DNA from: Sphingobacterium sp. R2
GTDB taxonomy: Bacteria > Bacteroidota > Bacteroidia > Sphingobacteriales > Sphingobacteriaceae
Direction: 5' to 3'
DNA length: 64,000 nucleotides
NCBI RefSeq assembly: GCF_040760075.1
Contig: NZ_CP142884.1
Location: 5,084,001-5,148,000 of the forward strand
The notes under the pieces are model-generated. The model had not been told where the DNA came from and ran no database searches. It was given only the letters and a program-made list of their open reading frames with translations. A program made the translations under genes and the position numbers. This document shows, piece by piece, positions 1 to 8,407 of this stretch. The stretch's first letter is position 1; every line of letters begins with the position of its first letter.

Positions 1-662
1 CTATTGGGATCTGTCTCTGCAGAGAAGTAGGTATTGGTAAGTTTAAGTGGTTTGCATATCTTTTCATTTAACAGTGTAGCGTAAGACTTCTGATATACTT
101 TCTCCAATATAAACCCTAATAGCACGTAATTCGTATTGCTGTATTCGAAGGCAGTATTTGGTTCAAAATTGCTCTTAAAATCCTTAATATAGTTAAAAAC
201 TTCTGCTTCTGTATGAAATTTCTGGTCCCATATTTCGTTCCCATCGATTTCAGTAAAGTTAACTATGCCGCTACGATGCTTCAATAATTGCTCTATAGTG
301 ATCTTTTCGGCATTTTTAATTTGGGGATAAAATGTCGAAAGATGGGTATCCAAACGCAGTTTTTGCTCTTCCATAGCCTTAAGGGTTAAAACAGCCGTGT
401 AAGTTTTGGTATTGGATGCAATACGGAATTTTGTACTGCTATCGTTTTTTCTTTTAGAATCAACATCGGCATAGCCTATTGAACTTGTATAAAATAGACT
501 ATCATTGTGCAGTACCGCTACACTTCCCATCATTTTATCATTTCGGAAAAGATGATCAAAATACGCATTTAATTTTTCTTGCGCTACCAATGTTGTGTCG
601 CCGAGAAAAGCGAATAAAACAATAAGCACGGAGATACTTTTACTACAATTTAGTAAACACAT
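1..662 (-). CDS. Serine hydrolase, beta-lactamase/class C family (partial, 3' end outside window)
   Basis: Reading the minus strand from an ATG at 662 gives 220 residues that run off the left edge with no stop. Residues 1-28 form a signal peptide ending in a VAQ-type cleavage site. The serine beta-lactamase fold (PF00144) is shown by the SxxK motif SNTK at residues 83-86, which holds the nucleophile and general base, and by a Tyr-Ser-Asn motif at 174-176 (YSNTNY). The family includes class C beta-lactamases, D-Ala-D-Ala carboxypeptidases and esterases; the substrate cannot be told from this part. It probably acts in the periplasm. Its third conserved motif (KTG/HxG) would lie beyond the window. 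Confidence 0.85.
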   Translation of the reverse strand, partial: MCLLNCSKSISVLIVLFAFLGDTTLVAQEKLNAYFDHLFRNDKMMGSVAVLHNDSLFYTSSIGYADVDSKRKNDSSTKFRIASNTKTYTAVLTLKAMEEQKLRLDTHLSTFYPQIKNAEKITIEQLLKHRSGIVNFTEIDGNEIWDQKFHTEAEVFNYIKDFKSNFEPNTAFEYSNTNYVLLGFILEKVYQKSYATLLNEKICKPLKLTNTYFSAETDPN

Positions 663-1072
663 ATATAAGGGATTTATTGAAAGATCTATTTGTATGTTTT
701 TAATGGTCCAGCAGCTGTATTGGATTGCTCTAATTTACATAACTAATTGCTTTTTTTTAATAAAAATATATATCCTTATTATATATAGCGGGAGAAGTAT
801 AACACGTTGAGGTTAGCGCAAATTTTTATGGAAGCAGACAGCCTCAATAAAGATTGTATTATCTATATGTTAGAAGTATTAAAATTCACATTGCGAGTAT
901 CCTGAATATATCGGTTTCGTCATACCAATAATTTACCAACCCTATAAAGTGTATGCTATCTTTCATAGGTCTAAAGCATCGGCCCATAGAAATATCATAG
1001 ATAAAATTAGCGTTTAATATACCCTCTTAAGTATTGACCAAAATTAGTGGGAGAGTTAAAAGTTAATGAAAT
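663..1072. other. Intergenic stretch with a possible 33-residue minus-strand ORF
   Basis: AT-rich spacer between the serine hydrolase start and the lipoprotein stop. The hydrolase promoter should lie at about 663-760. The only coding-like part is a minus-strand frame at 886-987, listed separately. I see no RNA gene and no clear terminator. Confidence 0.4.
886..987 (-). CDS. Possible 33-residue small ORF or gene remnant
   Basis: A minus-strand ATG at 987 opens 33 codons to a TGA at 886-888. The residues look protein-like (for example IHFIGLVNYWYDE), rich in aromatic and charged residues and not low-complexity. The frame stays open upstream of the ATG back to a TAA, which could mean a remnant of a longer gene. 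I do not recognise a family and no Shine-Dalgarno site is visible. It may be chance. Confidence 0.2.
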   Translation of the reverse strand: MGRCFRPMKDSIHFIGLVNYWYDETDIFRILAM

Positions 1073-1474
1073 CTATTGGTCGTTAGATCGAACCAACCTC
1101 TTATTATCGTTACCGTCATTAGGAGAAGCATTCTCCCATTTCATTTCCTTCGTATTCAATTTTTTTATCAGATACTGTTCTGTATATAACTTACGTTCAT
1201 CGTAGAGCGTCACCAAAGTCTTATCATTACTTAATACATAGGTTCTGAAAATAGTCGTATCTCGATTTGAAAGCGCATTGTATATATTCTTAATACAGGT
1301 CATATCTGAGTTGAATTTGTATGTAACAGAACCATCTACGGCCATTCTAGGATCATCATTTGCGACGGTCCATTTACCGATCAGGTTATCAATGGCTATC
1401 TTTTCATCTTTTTTGCAAGAGCCAAGAACGACAGCAATTAAGGCTGGAAGCAGAACGCTGTATTTTCTTTTCAT
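1073..1474 (-). CDS. Small secreted lipoprotein, lipocalin-like
   Basis: 133 residues. The N-terminus is a lipoprotein signal peptide with lipobox LGSC, Cys20 being the lipidated residue, followed by KKDEK, a charged stretch common after the lipid Cys in Bacteroidota. The rest (IGKWTV..., then several short beta-strand-like stretches) resembles small lipocalin-like lipoproteins of this phylum, where a 'GKW' near the N-terminus is typical. It is likely anchored in the outer membrane. Function is unknown. It stands alone, with a 240-bp spacer before the next gene. Confidence 0.7.
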   Translation of the reverse strand: MKRKYSVLLPALIAVVLGSCKKDEKIAIDNLIGKWTVANDDPRMAVDGSVTYKFNSDMTCIKNIYNALSNRDTTIFRTYVLSNDKTLVTLYDERKLYTEQYLIKKLNTKEMKWENASPNDGNDNKRLVRSNDQ

Positions 1475-1716
1475 AACTTATTGATTATTTATAGATCAAC
1501 AATACGAGTGAATTTGAAAATCTGCTACAGTAATGTTTATAATCTACATCTTGTCCATGCAAAATACATATTACAAAATTGCATGCTGCTAGTCATTACA
1601 TATCCCTTCATCAAAGTTTTATAGCTGATCAAACAGCGAATAAGGTGGGAATCGAACCTCAGCAAAAAACAGAACAAGCTTCCAGGATTTAAATAGCGGA
1701 AATATTGATAGTATTT

Positions 1717-2913
1717 TTAAAGATTTTTAGGAAATTCGTCCTTCCACCAAGTGAAGCGCCAATCATCAGCTTCTTCTTCGGTCAGCAAACACGCTTCCAA
1801 CTCCTGAAGATATTTATCCTTCTCCAAATGTTGTCCTATAAAAACTAATTCATTTTTACGATCCTCCCATTCTGGATGCCAACGCTTTAGTAAATCAGCC
1901 CTTATCTCGTGATAAATCGGATATTGATAGCGCATTTCTTCGGGCATACTACTCCACCAAGAGCCCGCGCTTTCTAAACGGACACTTCCACCAGCCTGAC
2001 TAAAACTAATTGCCGTATCGGGTCTAGACGCTAACCAAAAAAGGCCCTTTGCGCGGATTATATTATGGGGATAATGCTCATTTAAATAGCGATGTAACCG
2101 CTGTGGATGAAAGGGCCGCTGCGAACGAAAGACAAATGAGGAAATTCCATACTCTTCTGTTTCGGGAACATGATCTGCCTCAAGCTCCTTTAACCAACCT
2201 GCTGATGCAGATGCTTCTTCAAAATCGAACCTATCAGTACCCATAATTTCTGTAGGATCGACCTGTCCAAATTGAGTTCTTATGATCTTGGCCCCAGGAT
2301 TGAGTTTACCAATAACTGCTTCTAAAGTTCCTATTGTTTCCTCAGATACAAGATCCGCTTTGTTTAAGATAATAACATTTGCAAACTCTATTTGATCTGT
2401 CAATAGATTTACAATTGTCCTATTATTCATATTATCATCAGCCAATTCTCTATCCAGCAAAGTGTCTGCACTACCAAAATCCTTAGAAAAATTAAAACAA
2501 TCGACCACGGTGACCATTGTATCAATATAACTAAAAGATGAAAGATCAATCCCGTTATTAGGATCAACGTAACTAAATGTTTGAGCAACAGGAATTGGCT
2601 CGGATATCCCTGTACTTTCAATTAGGAGATAATCAAACCGATTTTCTTTTGCTAAACGCTCGACCTCGACCATCAAATCATCCCTTAATGTGCAACAAAT
2701 GCATCCGTTACTCATTTCAACAAGTTTTTCTTCAGTACGTGAAAGAACATTTTCACGCTCAACAGACTGCGCATCTATATTCACTTCACTCATATCATTT
2801 ACAATCACGGCAACCTTTTTACCTTCCTTATTATGTAGCACGTGATTTAACAATGATGTTTTGCCAGCACCTAAAAAGCCACTTAAGACTGTAACCGGTA
2901 ATTTATTCTTCAT
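1717..2913 (-). CDS. CobW/COG0523-family GTPase, putative zinc metallochaperone
   Basis: 398 residues from ATG 2913. An in-frame TTG at 2922 is possible but lies almost on the stop of the preceding gene, so ATG is preferred. G1/P-loop GFLGAGKT at residues 12-19, the metal-binding CICC at 71-74 inside SNGCICC, a switch-like ESTGISEP, an NKAD guanine-specificity motif, and a C-terminal CobW_C domain rich in His and Trp. COG0523 proteins use GTP to load metal into client proteins. Members of this length with this CxCC context are often zinc-starvation (ZigA/YciC-like) chaperones. It forms an operon with the small gene just upstream, 11 bp away, and a possible Zur-type operator lies before that gene. 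Zinc is inference from family and context. Confidence 0.85.
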   Translation of the reverse strand: MKNKLPVTVLSGFLGAGKTSLLNHVLHNKEGKKVAVIVNDMSEVNIDAQSVERENVLSRTEEKLVEMSNGCICCTLRDDLMVEVERLAKENRFDYLLIESTGISEPIPVAQTFSYVDPNNGIDLSSFSYIDTMVTVVDCFNFSKDFGSADTLLDRELADDNMNNRTIVNLLTDQIEFANVIILNKADLVSEETIGTLEAVIGKLNPGAKIIRTQFGQVDPTEIMGTDRFDFEEASASAGWLKELEADHVPETEEYGISSFVFRSQRPFHPQRLHRYLNEHYPHNIIRAKGLFWLASRPDTAISFSQAGGSVRLESAGSWWSSMPEEMRYQYPIYHEIRADLLKRWHPEWEDRKNELVFIGQHLEKDKYLQELEACLLTEEEADDWRFTWWKDEFPKNL

Positions 2914-2924
2914 TTTGATCAAAA

Positions 2925-3152
2925 TTAAATTTTACTTGTATCCTCCCCTATGTCGGCAATTATTTTCATCCACGCTTTGATATTCTCAAGATGCTCTTCC
3001 CCGTAATTAGTTATAAAACGCTGCGTTTCCGTATTTAAATAATCGTTATAGATAGCCAGTCGGCTTTTGGCAAATTCTACCGTTAATGGAATACCACATT
3101 GCGTCTCAATACACCATTTCCAATCTTCAAAGTTTTTCGGAATTATATTCAT
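2925..3152 (-). CDS. Small conserved-looking protein, first gene of the CobW operon
   Basis: 75 residues, soluble, with two Cys, several Trp and a mostly helical pattern (MNIIPKNFEDWKWCIETQCG at the start). No signal peptide or membrane segment. It is followed 11 bp later by the CobW GTPase, so the two are surely cotranscribed. I do not recognise a named domain. Context suggests a partner or client in metal homeostasis. Confidence 0.65.
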   Translation of the reverse strand: MNIIPKNFEDWKWCIETQCGIPLTVEFAKSRLAIYNDYLNTETQRFITNYGEEHLENIKAWMKIIADIGEDTSKI

Positions 3153-3192
3153 TGTCTTCTATTTAAGTACAAAAGTAACTACAATAACTCAC

Positions 3193-3213
3193 AAAAGCAA
3201 TTTAGTTGCATTT
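3193..3213. promoter_or_regulatory. Candidate Zur-type operator upstream of the CobW operon
   Basis: A 21-bp imperfect palindrome: left arm AAAAGCAA, a 5-bp centre TTTAG, right arm TTGCATTT. The arms pair at 7 of 8 positions. The site lies 41-61 bp upstream of the first gene of the metallochaperone operon, where a repressor operator would be expected. GCAA-N5-TTGC resembles Fur-superfamily (Zur) sites in general shape; I cannot confirm the local consensus. Confidence 0.35.
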
Positions 3214-3368
3214 AAAATATTCTATTTATATTACTCTATTTATTATCTCGTAAAAGATGAGGAAAAATGAAGAATTAATAATTTTTATGTATCACCAAAA
3301 TCCAAACTTTCCGTTTTATCGTAAATGATCGTATAAAAGTTTTAAATCACATATAAAAAATAAAGATC

Positions 3369-3935
3369 ATGAAAATGAAATCAATCTTATGGGCGGCTGC
3401 CACAGCAGCAACATTATTGGGAAGCAATTATATGAGCCACGCTCAAACAAAGGAAAAAACTGTTATGGTAGGTGGTGCACCGATGTATCCTTCCAAAAAC
3501 ATTATTGAGAATGCAGTCAATTCTAAAGATCACACAACGTTGGTTGCTGCAGTAAAGGCTGCAGGCCTTGTGGAAACCTTACAGGGACCGGGTCCTTTTA
3601 CAGTTTTGGCCCCTACGAATGATGCTTTTGCAAAAGTACCCAAAGAGGCTCTAAATAATTTAATGCTGCCAGAAAACAAGGCTCAATTAACTTCAATATT
3701 GACCTATCACGTGATTCCTGGGAAATGGAACGCGCCACAGATCGTTCAAGCAATTAAGGATGGCAAAGGAACTTATGTAACCAAATCAGTGCAAGGTGGC
3801 AACCTTACTTTTTGGATGAAAGGTAAAGACGTATATGTAAAAGACACAAAAGGTAATAGCGCAAAAGTAACGGTTGCTGACGTCAATCAATCGAATGGGG
3901 TAATCCATGTGATAGATGCTGTATTGATGCCTTAA
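3369..3935 (+). CDS. Fasciclin (FAS1) domain secreted protein
   Basis: 188 residues with a signal peptide (residues 1-25, cleaved after SHAQ). One FAS1 domain fills residues 45-188. Hallmarks are the H1 motif FTVLAPTNDAFAKVP, the central YHVIPGKW, and the H2-like NGVIHVIDAVLMP at the C-terminus. FAS1 domains mediate adhesion in extracellular or periplasmic proteins and are common as single-domain secreted proteins in Bacteroidota. A strong hairpin follows the stop, so the gene is probably monocistronic. Confidence 0.9.
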   Translation: MKMKSILWAAATAATLLGSNYMSHAQTKEKTVMVGGAPMYPSKNIIENAVNSKDHTTLVAAVKAAGLVETLQGPGPFTVLAPTNDAFAKVPKEALNNLMLPENKAQLTSILTYHVIPGKWNAPQIVQAIKDGKGTYVTKSVQGGNLTFWMKGKDVYVKDTKGNSAKVTVADVNQSNGVIHVIDAVLMP

Positions 3936-3965
3936 ATAGGATGTGCACTGTAGTGTAGGATAAAT

Positions 3966-4003
3966 GAATAGCAGGAGCAACGGTATCATTGTTCCTGCTA
4001 TTC
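3966..4003 (+). terminator. Terminator-like hairpin after the fasciclin gene
   Basis: A 15-bp stem (GAATAGCAGGAGCAA with its near-perfect complement, one G-T pair) and a short loop lie 30 bp after the stop. There is no proper U tract, so termination may be Rho-independent but weak. It sits between convergent genes and could serve both. Confidence 0.6.
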
Positions 4004-4064
4004 GTATTCATCATTCGATGTTTACAATTTAGTTAAGTTATTAGCGCTGTTAATCGTGTTTAAA

Positions 4065-4589
4065 TTACCAATAGATGTTTTGAAGATTATGTTTACTTGT
4101 TTTTGTAAATTGTAGCTCTGTTTGTACTGTTTTTAGAAATTTCTTCAGATTTCTACCTTTAAGCTCATCATACTTTTTTTTATACTCGACATCGTTTAAA
4201 TAAATATCTTTCCCATTTGTGAAGCATAGCCTAAAGTAAATTTTTGACGTTTTTAAGGCAGGTGCTTCGGTTTCGTAGTTGTAAGCAGAAAATCCGTAAA
4301 TATTAGCTTTCAAGTACTTCTGCGGAGCATCATTTCCTTTTTGTATAGAGATAAAATCTCCTTCAAACCAAATTGTCATACGTACGGACAGTGCTTTTAA
4401 AATGCTATAACATGTACCTAAATAGATGAGCATGAAAAACATCATGATCGAAAGATGGAATATCCCCTTAAAAAAAATATAGTATAATAAACTGTAACAT
4501 ATCAAAGATGGAATAATAATGAAAAGACTCCAACTTGTAGGATAAGGCAGAACTTGCTTGAACGTAAATACATTATTTTTAGCCATCAT
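4065..4589 (-). CDS. Membrane protein of unknown function
   Basis: 174 residues. Two hydrophobic segments (about residues 20-40 and 43-66) form a hairpin in the membrane, followed by a soluble C-terminal half of about 100 residues with alternating beta-like stretches (MTIWFEGDFISIQKG..., KIYFRLCFTNGKDIYLNDVE). This layout resembles membrane proteins with a pleckstrin-homology-like cytoplasmic domain; I do not recognise a specific family. Its start overlaps the end of a short ORF upstream (4579-4668). Confidence 0.6.
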   Translation of the reverse strand: MMAKNNVFTFKQVLPYPTSWSLFIIIPSLICYSLLYYIFFKGIFHLSIMMFFMLIYLGTCYSILKALSVRMTIWFEGDFISIQKGNDAPQKYLKANIYGFSAYNYETEAPALKTSKIYFRLCFTNGKDIYLNDVEYKKKYDELKGRNLKKFLKTVQTELQFTKTSKHNLQNIYW

Positions 4590-4668
4590 TAAAGATACTG
4601 ATCAGTAATGCTAAAGACTCATCTCTTACATCAAAATGCTTACGTATAAATGCGATGATATTATCCAT
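4579..4668 (-). pseudogene. 29-residue ORF resembling the N-terminus of a Crp/Fnr-type regulator
   Basis: ATG at 4668, stop TAA at 4579-4581, overlapping the start of the next gene by 11 bp in another frame. The peptide MDNIIAFIRKHFDVRDESLA resembles the first helix of Bacteroidota Crp/Fnr proteins, which often begin M..LI.FI...F.L..EE. The cNMP and HTH domains are absent. It could be a decayed regulator or a leader peptide coupled to the membrane protein. Family resemblance is by eye. Confidence 0.3.
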
Positions 4669-4809
4669 GGGAGGCTATTTTCAATTCTTGGTAAACAACA
4701 AAGCTAAGGAAAAGAAAGCTATAAAACCTTTTAAACTTTTGCACCTCTAGCTTAGGCAATATGGGCATATCGCGAGATTAAAATCATGAATAACTTTTAT
4801 TATAAAAAT

Positions 4810-4962
4810 CTAGGGCTTTACTTCTTTGTATATCGGCTGAAATTCTCGATGCCATTTCTCCAATTTATTATTCTTGAACCGAAATAAATAAAATTCATCA
4901 TCAAAAGGAACATTTCTGTAAGAAATTACTTCTATGGTATCTTTGTGACTTGTAACACATGC
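4810..4962 (-). pseudogene. 50-codon open fragment without a start, likely gene remnant
   Basis: Between a TGA at 4963-4965 and a TAG at 4810-4812 the minus strand reads 50 codons of natural-looking protein (for example YRNVPFDDEFYLFRF and LEKWHREFQPIYKE), but with no good start codon. The first residues ACVTS could be the tail of a lipobox whose signal peptide is out of frame. I do not know the family. It most likely marks a decayed small lipoprotein. Confidence 0.35.
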
Positions 4963-4966
4963 TCAT

Positions 4967-5004
4967 GAAGAAAAATAAAGGGGCCATTCCAAAGAATGTG
5001 CCCC
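4967..5004 (-). terminator. Intrinsic terminator of the M16 protease gene
   Basis: On the minus strand, 30 bp after the protease stop, a stem GGGGC with a bulged A and CATTC pairs around a short loop. It is followed directly by CTTTATTTTTCTT, a U-rich tract. This is a standard Rho-independent terminator for the minus strand. Confidence 0.75.
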
Positions 5005-5034
5005 AATAAACATTAAACATTTTTTTAATCTGGA

Positions 5035-7974
5035 TTAATATCCAAATATTTCATCAAGATTTAACTTTTTAACATTTCCCAATCCAGACATCATGTCTTC
5101 ATTTAAGTCCTTTTCATCCCCTACAATACAGTAGACATAAGGTTTACGACTGATATTCTCGGCATGAAATGATTTGAGATCTGAAAATGTCAGCTGAGGA
5201 AGCTTCTCAAAAATTATTTTTCGAGAATCTTCTGTAAGTCCACGTCTCTGTGCGGCTAAATAGCTTGAAAGAATTCCTGCCCCACTAATTCGTTCACTTG
5301 CCAACGATTTCAGCAAATTGGTACGAATTGATTCTACGCCAATTTTCGATTCTGGCAGCTCATTCAAAAGTTCATTCATACCACCAACGGCTTCTTTAAA
5401 CTTATCGGATTGCGTGCCTATATAAGCTCCCACCATACCATGATTTTCCTTTTTCTGAGGCTGTCCATAGTAGGCATAAGTGGTATAGGCTAAAGCTTTG
5501 GACTCGCGTAGCGTCTGAAAAACAATACTTCCCATACCGCCTCCAAAATAACCGTTGAAGAAAGCCACTGTGGGTATTTGGTTTTTATCAAACAATCCTG
5601 AATTACGGATCCAGAAAACTTCTGCCTGCTTCATCGCATACTGCGCAAACAAAACTTTATTATCGCTTGTTGGCTTTTCCTCAAATTTCATCCCTTTCTC
5701 AATCGCATAGTAAGGCAAATCATGATGTTTTAAAGGTTTCAGGTTTTTTACCAGATCAGTCATCCTGTACGGGCCATAGTATAATATGCGATGTTTAGCG
5801 TTAGCCAGATTATGTAAGACAGCAACGAGGTCTGATGCCTTCAGCCCATCAAGTTGCTGGTCGGTATAGGTATAATTAAATGGGTTTTTGGCGCCATAAC
5901 GTGCATAAGCTTTTAATCCTTCCATGATGGCCGCCTTATTCTCCTTGGCATTAGCCCGCGACTTTTTGACGCGTTCAATATAAGATTTGAATGCTTGCTC
6001 ATCGACTACACAATTGTGCATAAGGTCTTGCAACAAGTCTACGGTTGCTGCGAAATTACTATTTAGCCCGGAAACAGAAACACTACTTTCCTCATTTCCT
6101 GAAGAGACTGAAAAGTCTGATGCCAATTTGTAAAATGCCTTACTAAAGTCTTCGCTACTCTTATCTTTGGTGCCCAAAAACTCTAAATATCCCACTGCAA
6201 GGCCTAATAATTTATTGTCCCAGCTTCCAAAATCAAAATGATAGGTAAGGCTAAACAACTCATTATTTTTATTTTGAACGGCCAACACATCTAGATCTTT
6301 CAATTTAGCTGTTGACATATCTTTTGAGAAATCAATCCATTTAGGTTTGATATCCTGCTCAGGCATCGCGTTGATCTGCTTCAAAAAGGCAGATTCAACA
6401 TTTCGGTTAACAGTAATTGGTGTAATGGTCGGTTTGACTACTTTATCCACTTTGCTATCCTGCCCTTTTTGTTTATAGACAGCAACATAGTTGACATCAG
6501 ACAAATACTTATTAGCGAAACGTATGATATCTTCTTTTGTAATTTTTGATAAACGATCGGTATATCCCAATTCTTTTGCCCAATCAACCTCCGATGTGAA
6601 GCCTGACATGAGTTGCTCAGCAGTGCTGGTATAATTATCAAATAACTTGATCTGCGCTTTCTTTTCATTATTCACGATAGAGGTCAACAGATCATCTGAA
6701 AATTGGCCTTTTCGTAATTTGTCGAGCTCACTCAGCAATAGGCTCTTCACATCATCAAGGCTCTGACCTGAACTTGGATTCCCTTGAAGAATCAACATGG
6801 AATAATCTTTCAATACATAGGGAAATGCACCTGCACCCAATAACTTTTGCGATTTAACCAGATTCAAATCAATCAATCCTGCGGAGCCATTGGTAAGCAC
6901 GTTGGCCATAAGATTCAGAATTTGTGCGTCAGGATCGGCAGCCCCTGGAAAACGGAACCCCAGAAGCAGATATTCTGCTGTCGGTCCCATGACAGTTCTA
7001 GTAATGGGACTCGTAATAGCCTGTTCCTTATCAAAAGTGTAGGCCGGAACAGCTTTGGGTTTCATGGAGGAAAATGCCTTGTCAATACGTTGAACAACCT
7101 CGGTGGGATTAAAATCACCGGACATAATCACCCCCATGTTATTAGGCACATAATACGTATTGTAATATTCGCGTATTGCTTTTAGTGAAGGGTTTTTAAG
7201 ATGTTCTACAGAACCTAAAACCGTTTGTTTACCATAATTATTTTTTGGAAACATGGCTGCAAAAATAGTTTCAATAGATTTTCTATTGTCGTTATCCAAA
7301 CTGATATTTTTCTCTTCGTAAACCGATTCTAGTTCAGTATGGAATAAACGCAGTATGGGATTCCTGAAGCGCTCGGCCTGAACTGTCAAATATTTATCGA
7401 GCACATTATTAGGAATGTCTTCCACGTATACTGTCTGTTCAAAAGATGTAAACGCATTGGTCCCCTTTGAGCCCATACTACTCATCAGCTTATCGTACTC
7501 ATTAGGAATCGCATATTTAGACGCCTCACCGGATACGCGATCAATTTCTTTATAAATCGCCGCCCGTTCATTAGCATCTGTTGTATGATTATACTTTTCA
7601 TATAGATTGTCAACCTGATCCAACAGTGGTTTTTCTTTCGACCAATCGAGACTACCAAACTTATCGGTACCTTTAAATAGCATATGCTCGAGATAATGCG
7701 CCAATCCGGTATGATCTTTAGGATCTGTTTTACTTCCAGCCTTGGTAGCAATGTATGTCTGAATACGGGGCTGTTTGTTATTGACGCTGAGGATAACAGT
7801 GAGACCATTTTTTAATGTGTAAAAACGGGTGCGAATAGGGTCGTTAGTCACATACTTATAAGTATATCCACCCTCTGTGGAATCTTTCCATACATATTTG
7901 CCTACCTGGGCCTGGATGCCGGTAGTAATGAACAATAGCGAAATGAAGGCTATCGTTTTAAATTTTCGATTCAT
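5035..7974 (-). CDS. Secreted M16-family zinc metalloprotease (two M16 units)
   Basis: 979 residues from ATG 7974; a TTG 27 bp upstream is in frame but would put extra residues before an obvious signal peptide (MNRKFKTIAFISLLF..., cleaved after IQAQ). The M16 zinc motif HxxEH is HYLEH at residues 93-97, with a downstream acidic stretch ELESVYEEKN that supplies the third zinc ligand. The second half repeats the M16 fold with a degenerate motif (FFNGYFGGGMGSIVFQTLRE region). Length matches pitrilysin-like proteases with both halves in one chain. It is likely periplasmic and degrades peptides. It is a single gene with its own terminator. Confidence 0.92.
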   Translation of the reverse strand: MNRKFKTIAFISLLFITTGIQAQVGKYVWKDSTEGGYTYKYVTNDPIRTRFYTLKNGLTVILSVNNKQPRIQTYIATKAGSKTDPKDHTGLAHYLEHMLFKGTDKFGSLDWSKEKPLLDQVDNLYEKYNHTTDANERAAIYKEIDRVSGEASKYAIPNEYDKLMSSMGSKGTNAFTSFEQTVYVEDIPNNVLDKYLTVQAERFRNPILRLFHTELESVYEEKNISLDNDNRKSIETIFAAMFPKNNYGKQTVLGSVEHLKNPSLKAIREYYNTYYVPNNMGVIMSGDFNPTEVVQRIDKAFSSMKPKAVPAYTFDKEQAITSPITRTVMGPTAEYLLLGFRFPGAADPDAQILNLMANVLTNGSAGLIDLNLVKSQKLLGAGAFPYVLKDYSMLILQGNPSSGQSLDDVKSLLLSELDKLRKGQFSDDLLTSIVNNEKKAQIKLFDNYTSTAEQLMSGFTSEVDWAKELGYTDRLSKITKEDIIRFANKYLSDVNYVAVYKQKGQDSKVDKVVKPTITPITVNRNVESAFLKQINAMPEQDIKPKWIDFSKDMSTAKLKDLDVLAVQNKNNELFSLTYHFDFGSWDNKLLGLAVGYLEFLGTKDKSSEDFSKAFYKLASDFSVSSGNEESSVSVSGLNSNFAATVDLLQDLMHNCVVDEQAFKSYIERVKKSRANAKENKAAIMEGLKAYARYGAKNPFNYTYTDQQLDGLKASDLVAVLHNLANAKHRILYYGPYRMTDLVKNLKPLKHHDLPYYAIEKGMKFEEKPTSDNKVLFAQYAMKQAEVFWIRNSGLFDKNQIPTVAFFNGYFGGGMGSIVFQTLRESKALAYTTYAYYGQPQKKENHGMVGAYIGTQSDKFKEAVGGMNELLNELPESKIGVESIRTNLLKSLASERISGAGILSSYLAAQRRGLTEDSRKIIFEKLPQLTFSDLKSFHAENISRKPYVYCIVGDEKDLNEDMMSGLGNVKKLNLDEIFGY

Positions 7975-8407
7975 AACTGGAAGTAATTTTTTAATTGACA
8001 ACTTAAGGCTACTATCTATACAAGATTATTTACAGCAATAATCGAAATTAACAAGGTTAAACACAATAGTGAGTTAATAAATCAAGAAAAAAGGATTGAA
8101 AAATTCAAAAAAACAAGAATAAATTCGCAAAAAACTTCAATTACCAGCATCTCCATTCATTTTTTTCTGTTTGAAAATCACGACTTAAGGTATTATTTTA
8201 AAGATTTGAATATAACCATCCTTAAGCAATGAACCTCAAGTGACTAGAAGGATGCTACATATATCGCTTAGCTACTTCGTATCAGGTTGCGATCATCATA
8301 TCGATTTGGCTTAAACAAAAATATTCTTTAGATTGTTCGAAATGTAGAGCACATCCTCAAGAGATTGCTTCTTTTCCATTGTTTAAAATACTATCAGCAC
8401 ATACTAA
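7975..8407. other. Divergent promoter spacer, no gene seen
   Basis: About 430 bp between the minus-strand protease and the plus-strand PAP2 gene. It is AT-rich and must hold both promoters. I see no convincing ORF, RNA or long repeat in it. Confidence 0.5.

Noticed and set aside
595..810. A 71-codon plus-strand frame over the serine hydrolase start
   Set aside because: It covers the other strand of the hydrolase signal peptide and AT-rich spacer; codons are mostly Ile/Tyr/Leu from AT bias.
1644..1657. A tRNA T-arm-like string on the minus strand (GGTTCGATTCCCACC-like)
   Set aside because: The T-stem does not pair on its 5' side, and no acceptor, D or anticodon arm can be found around it.
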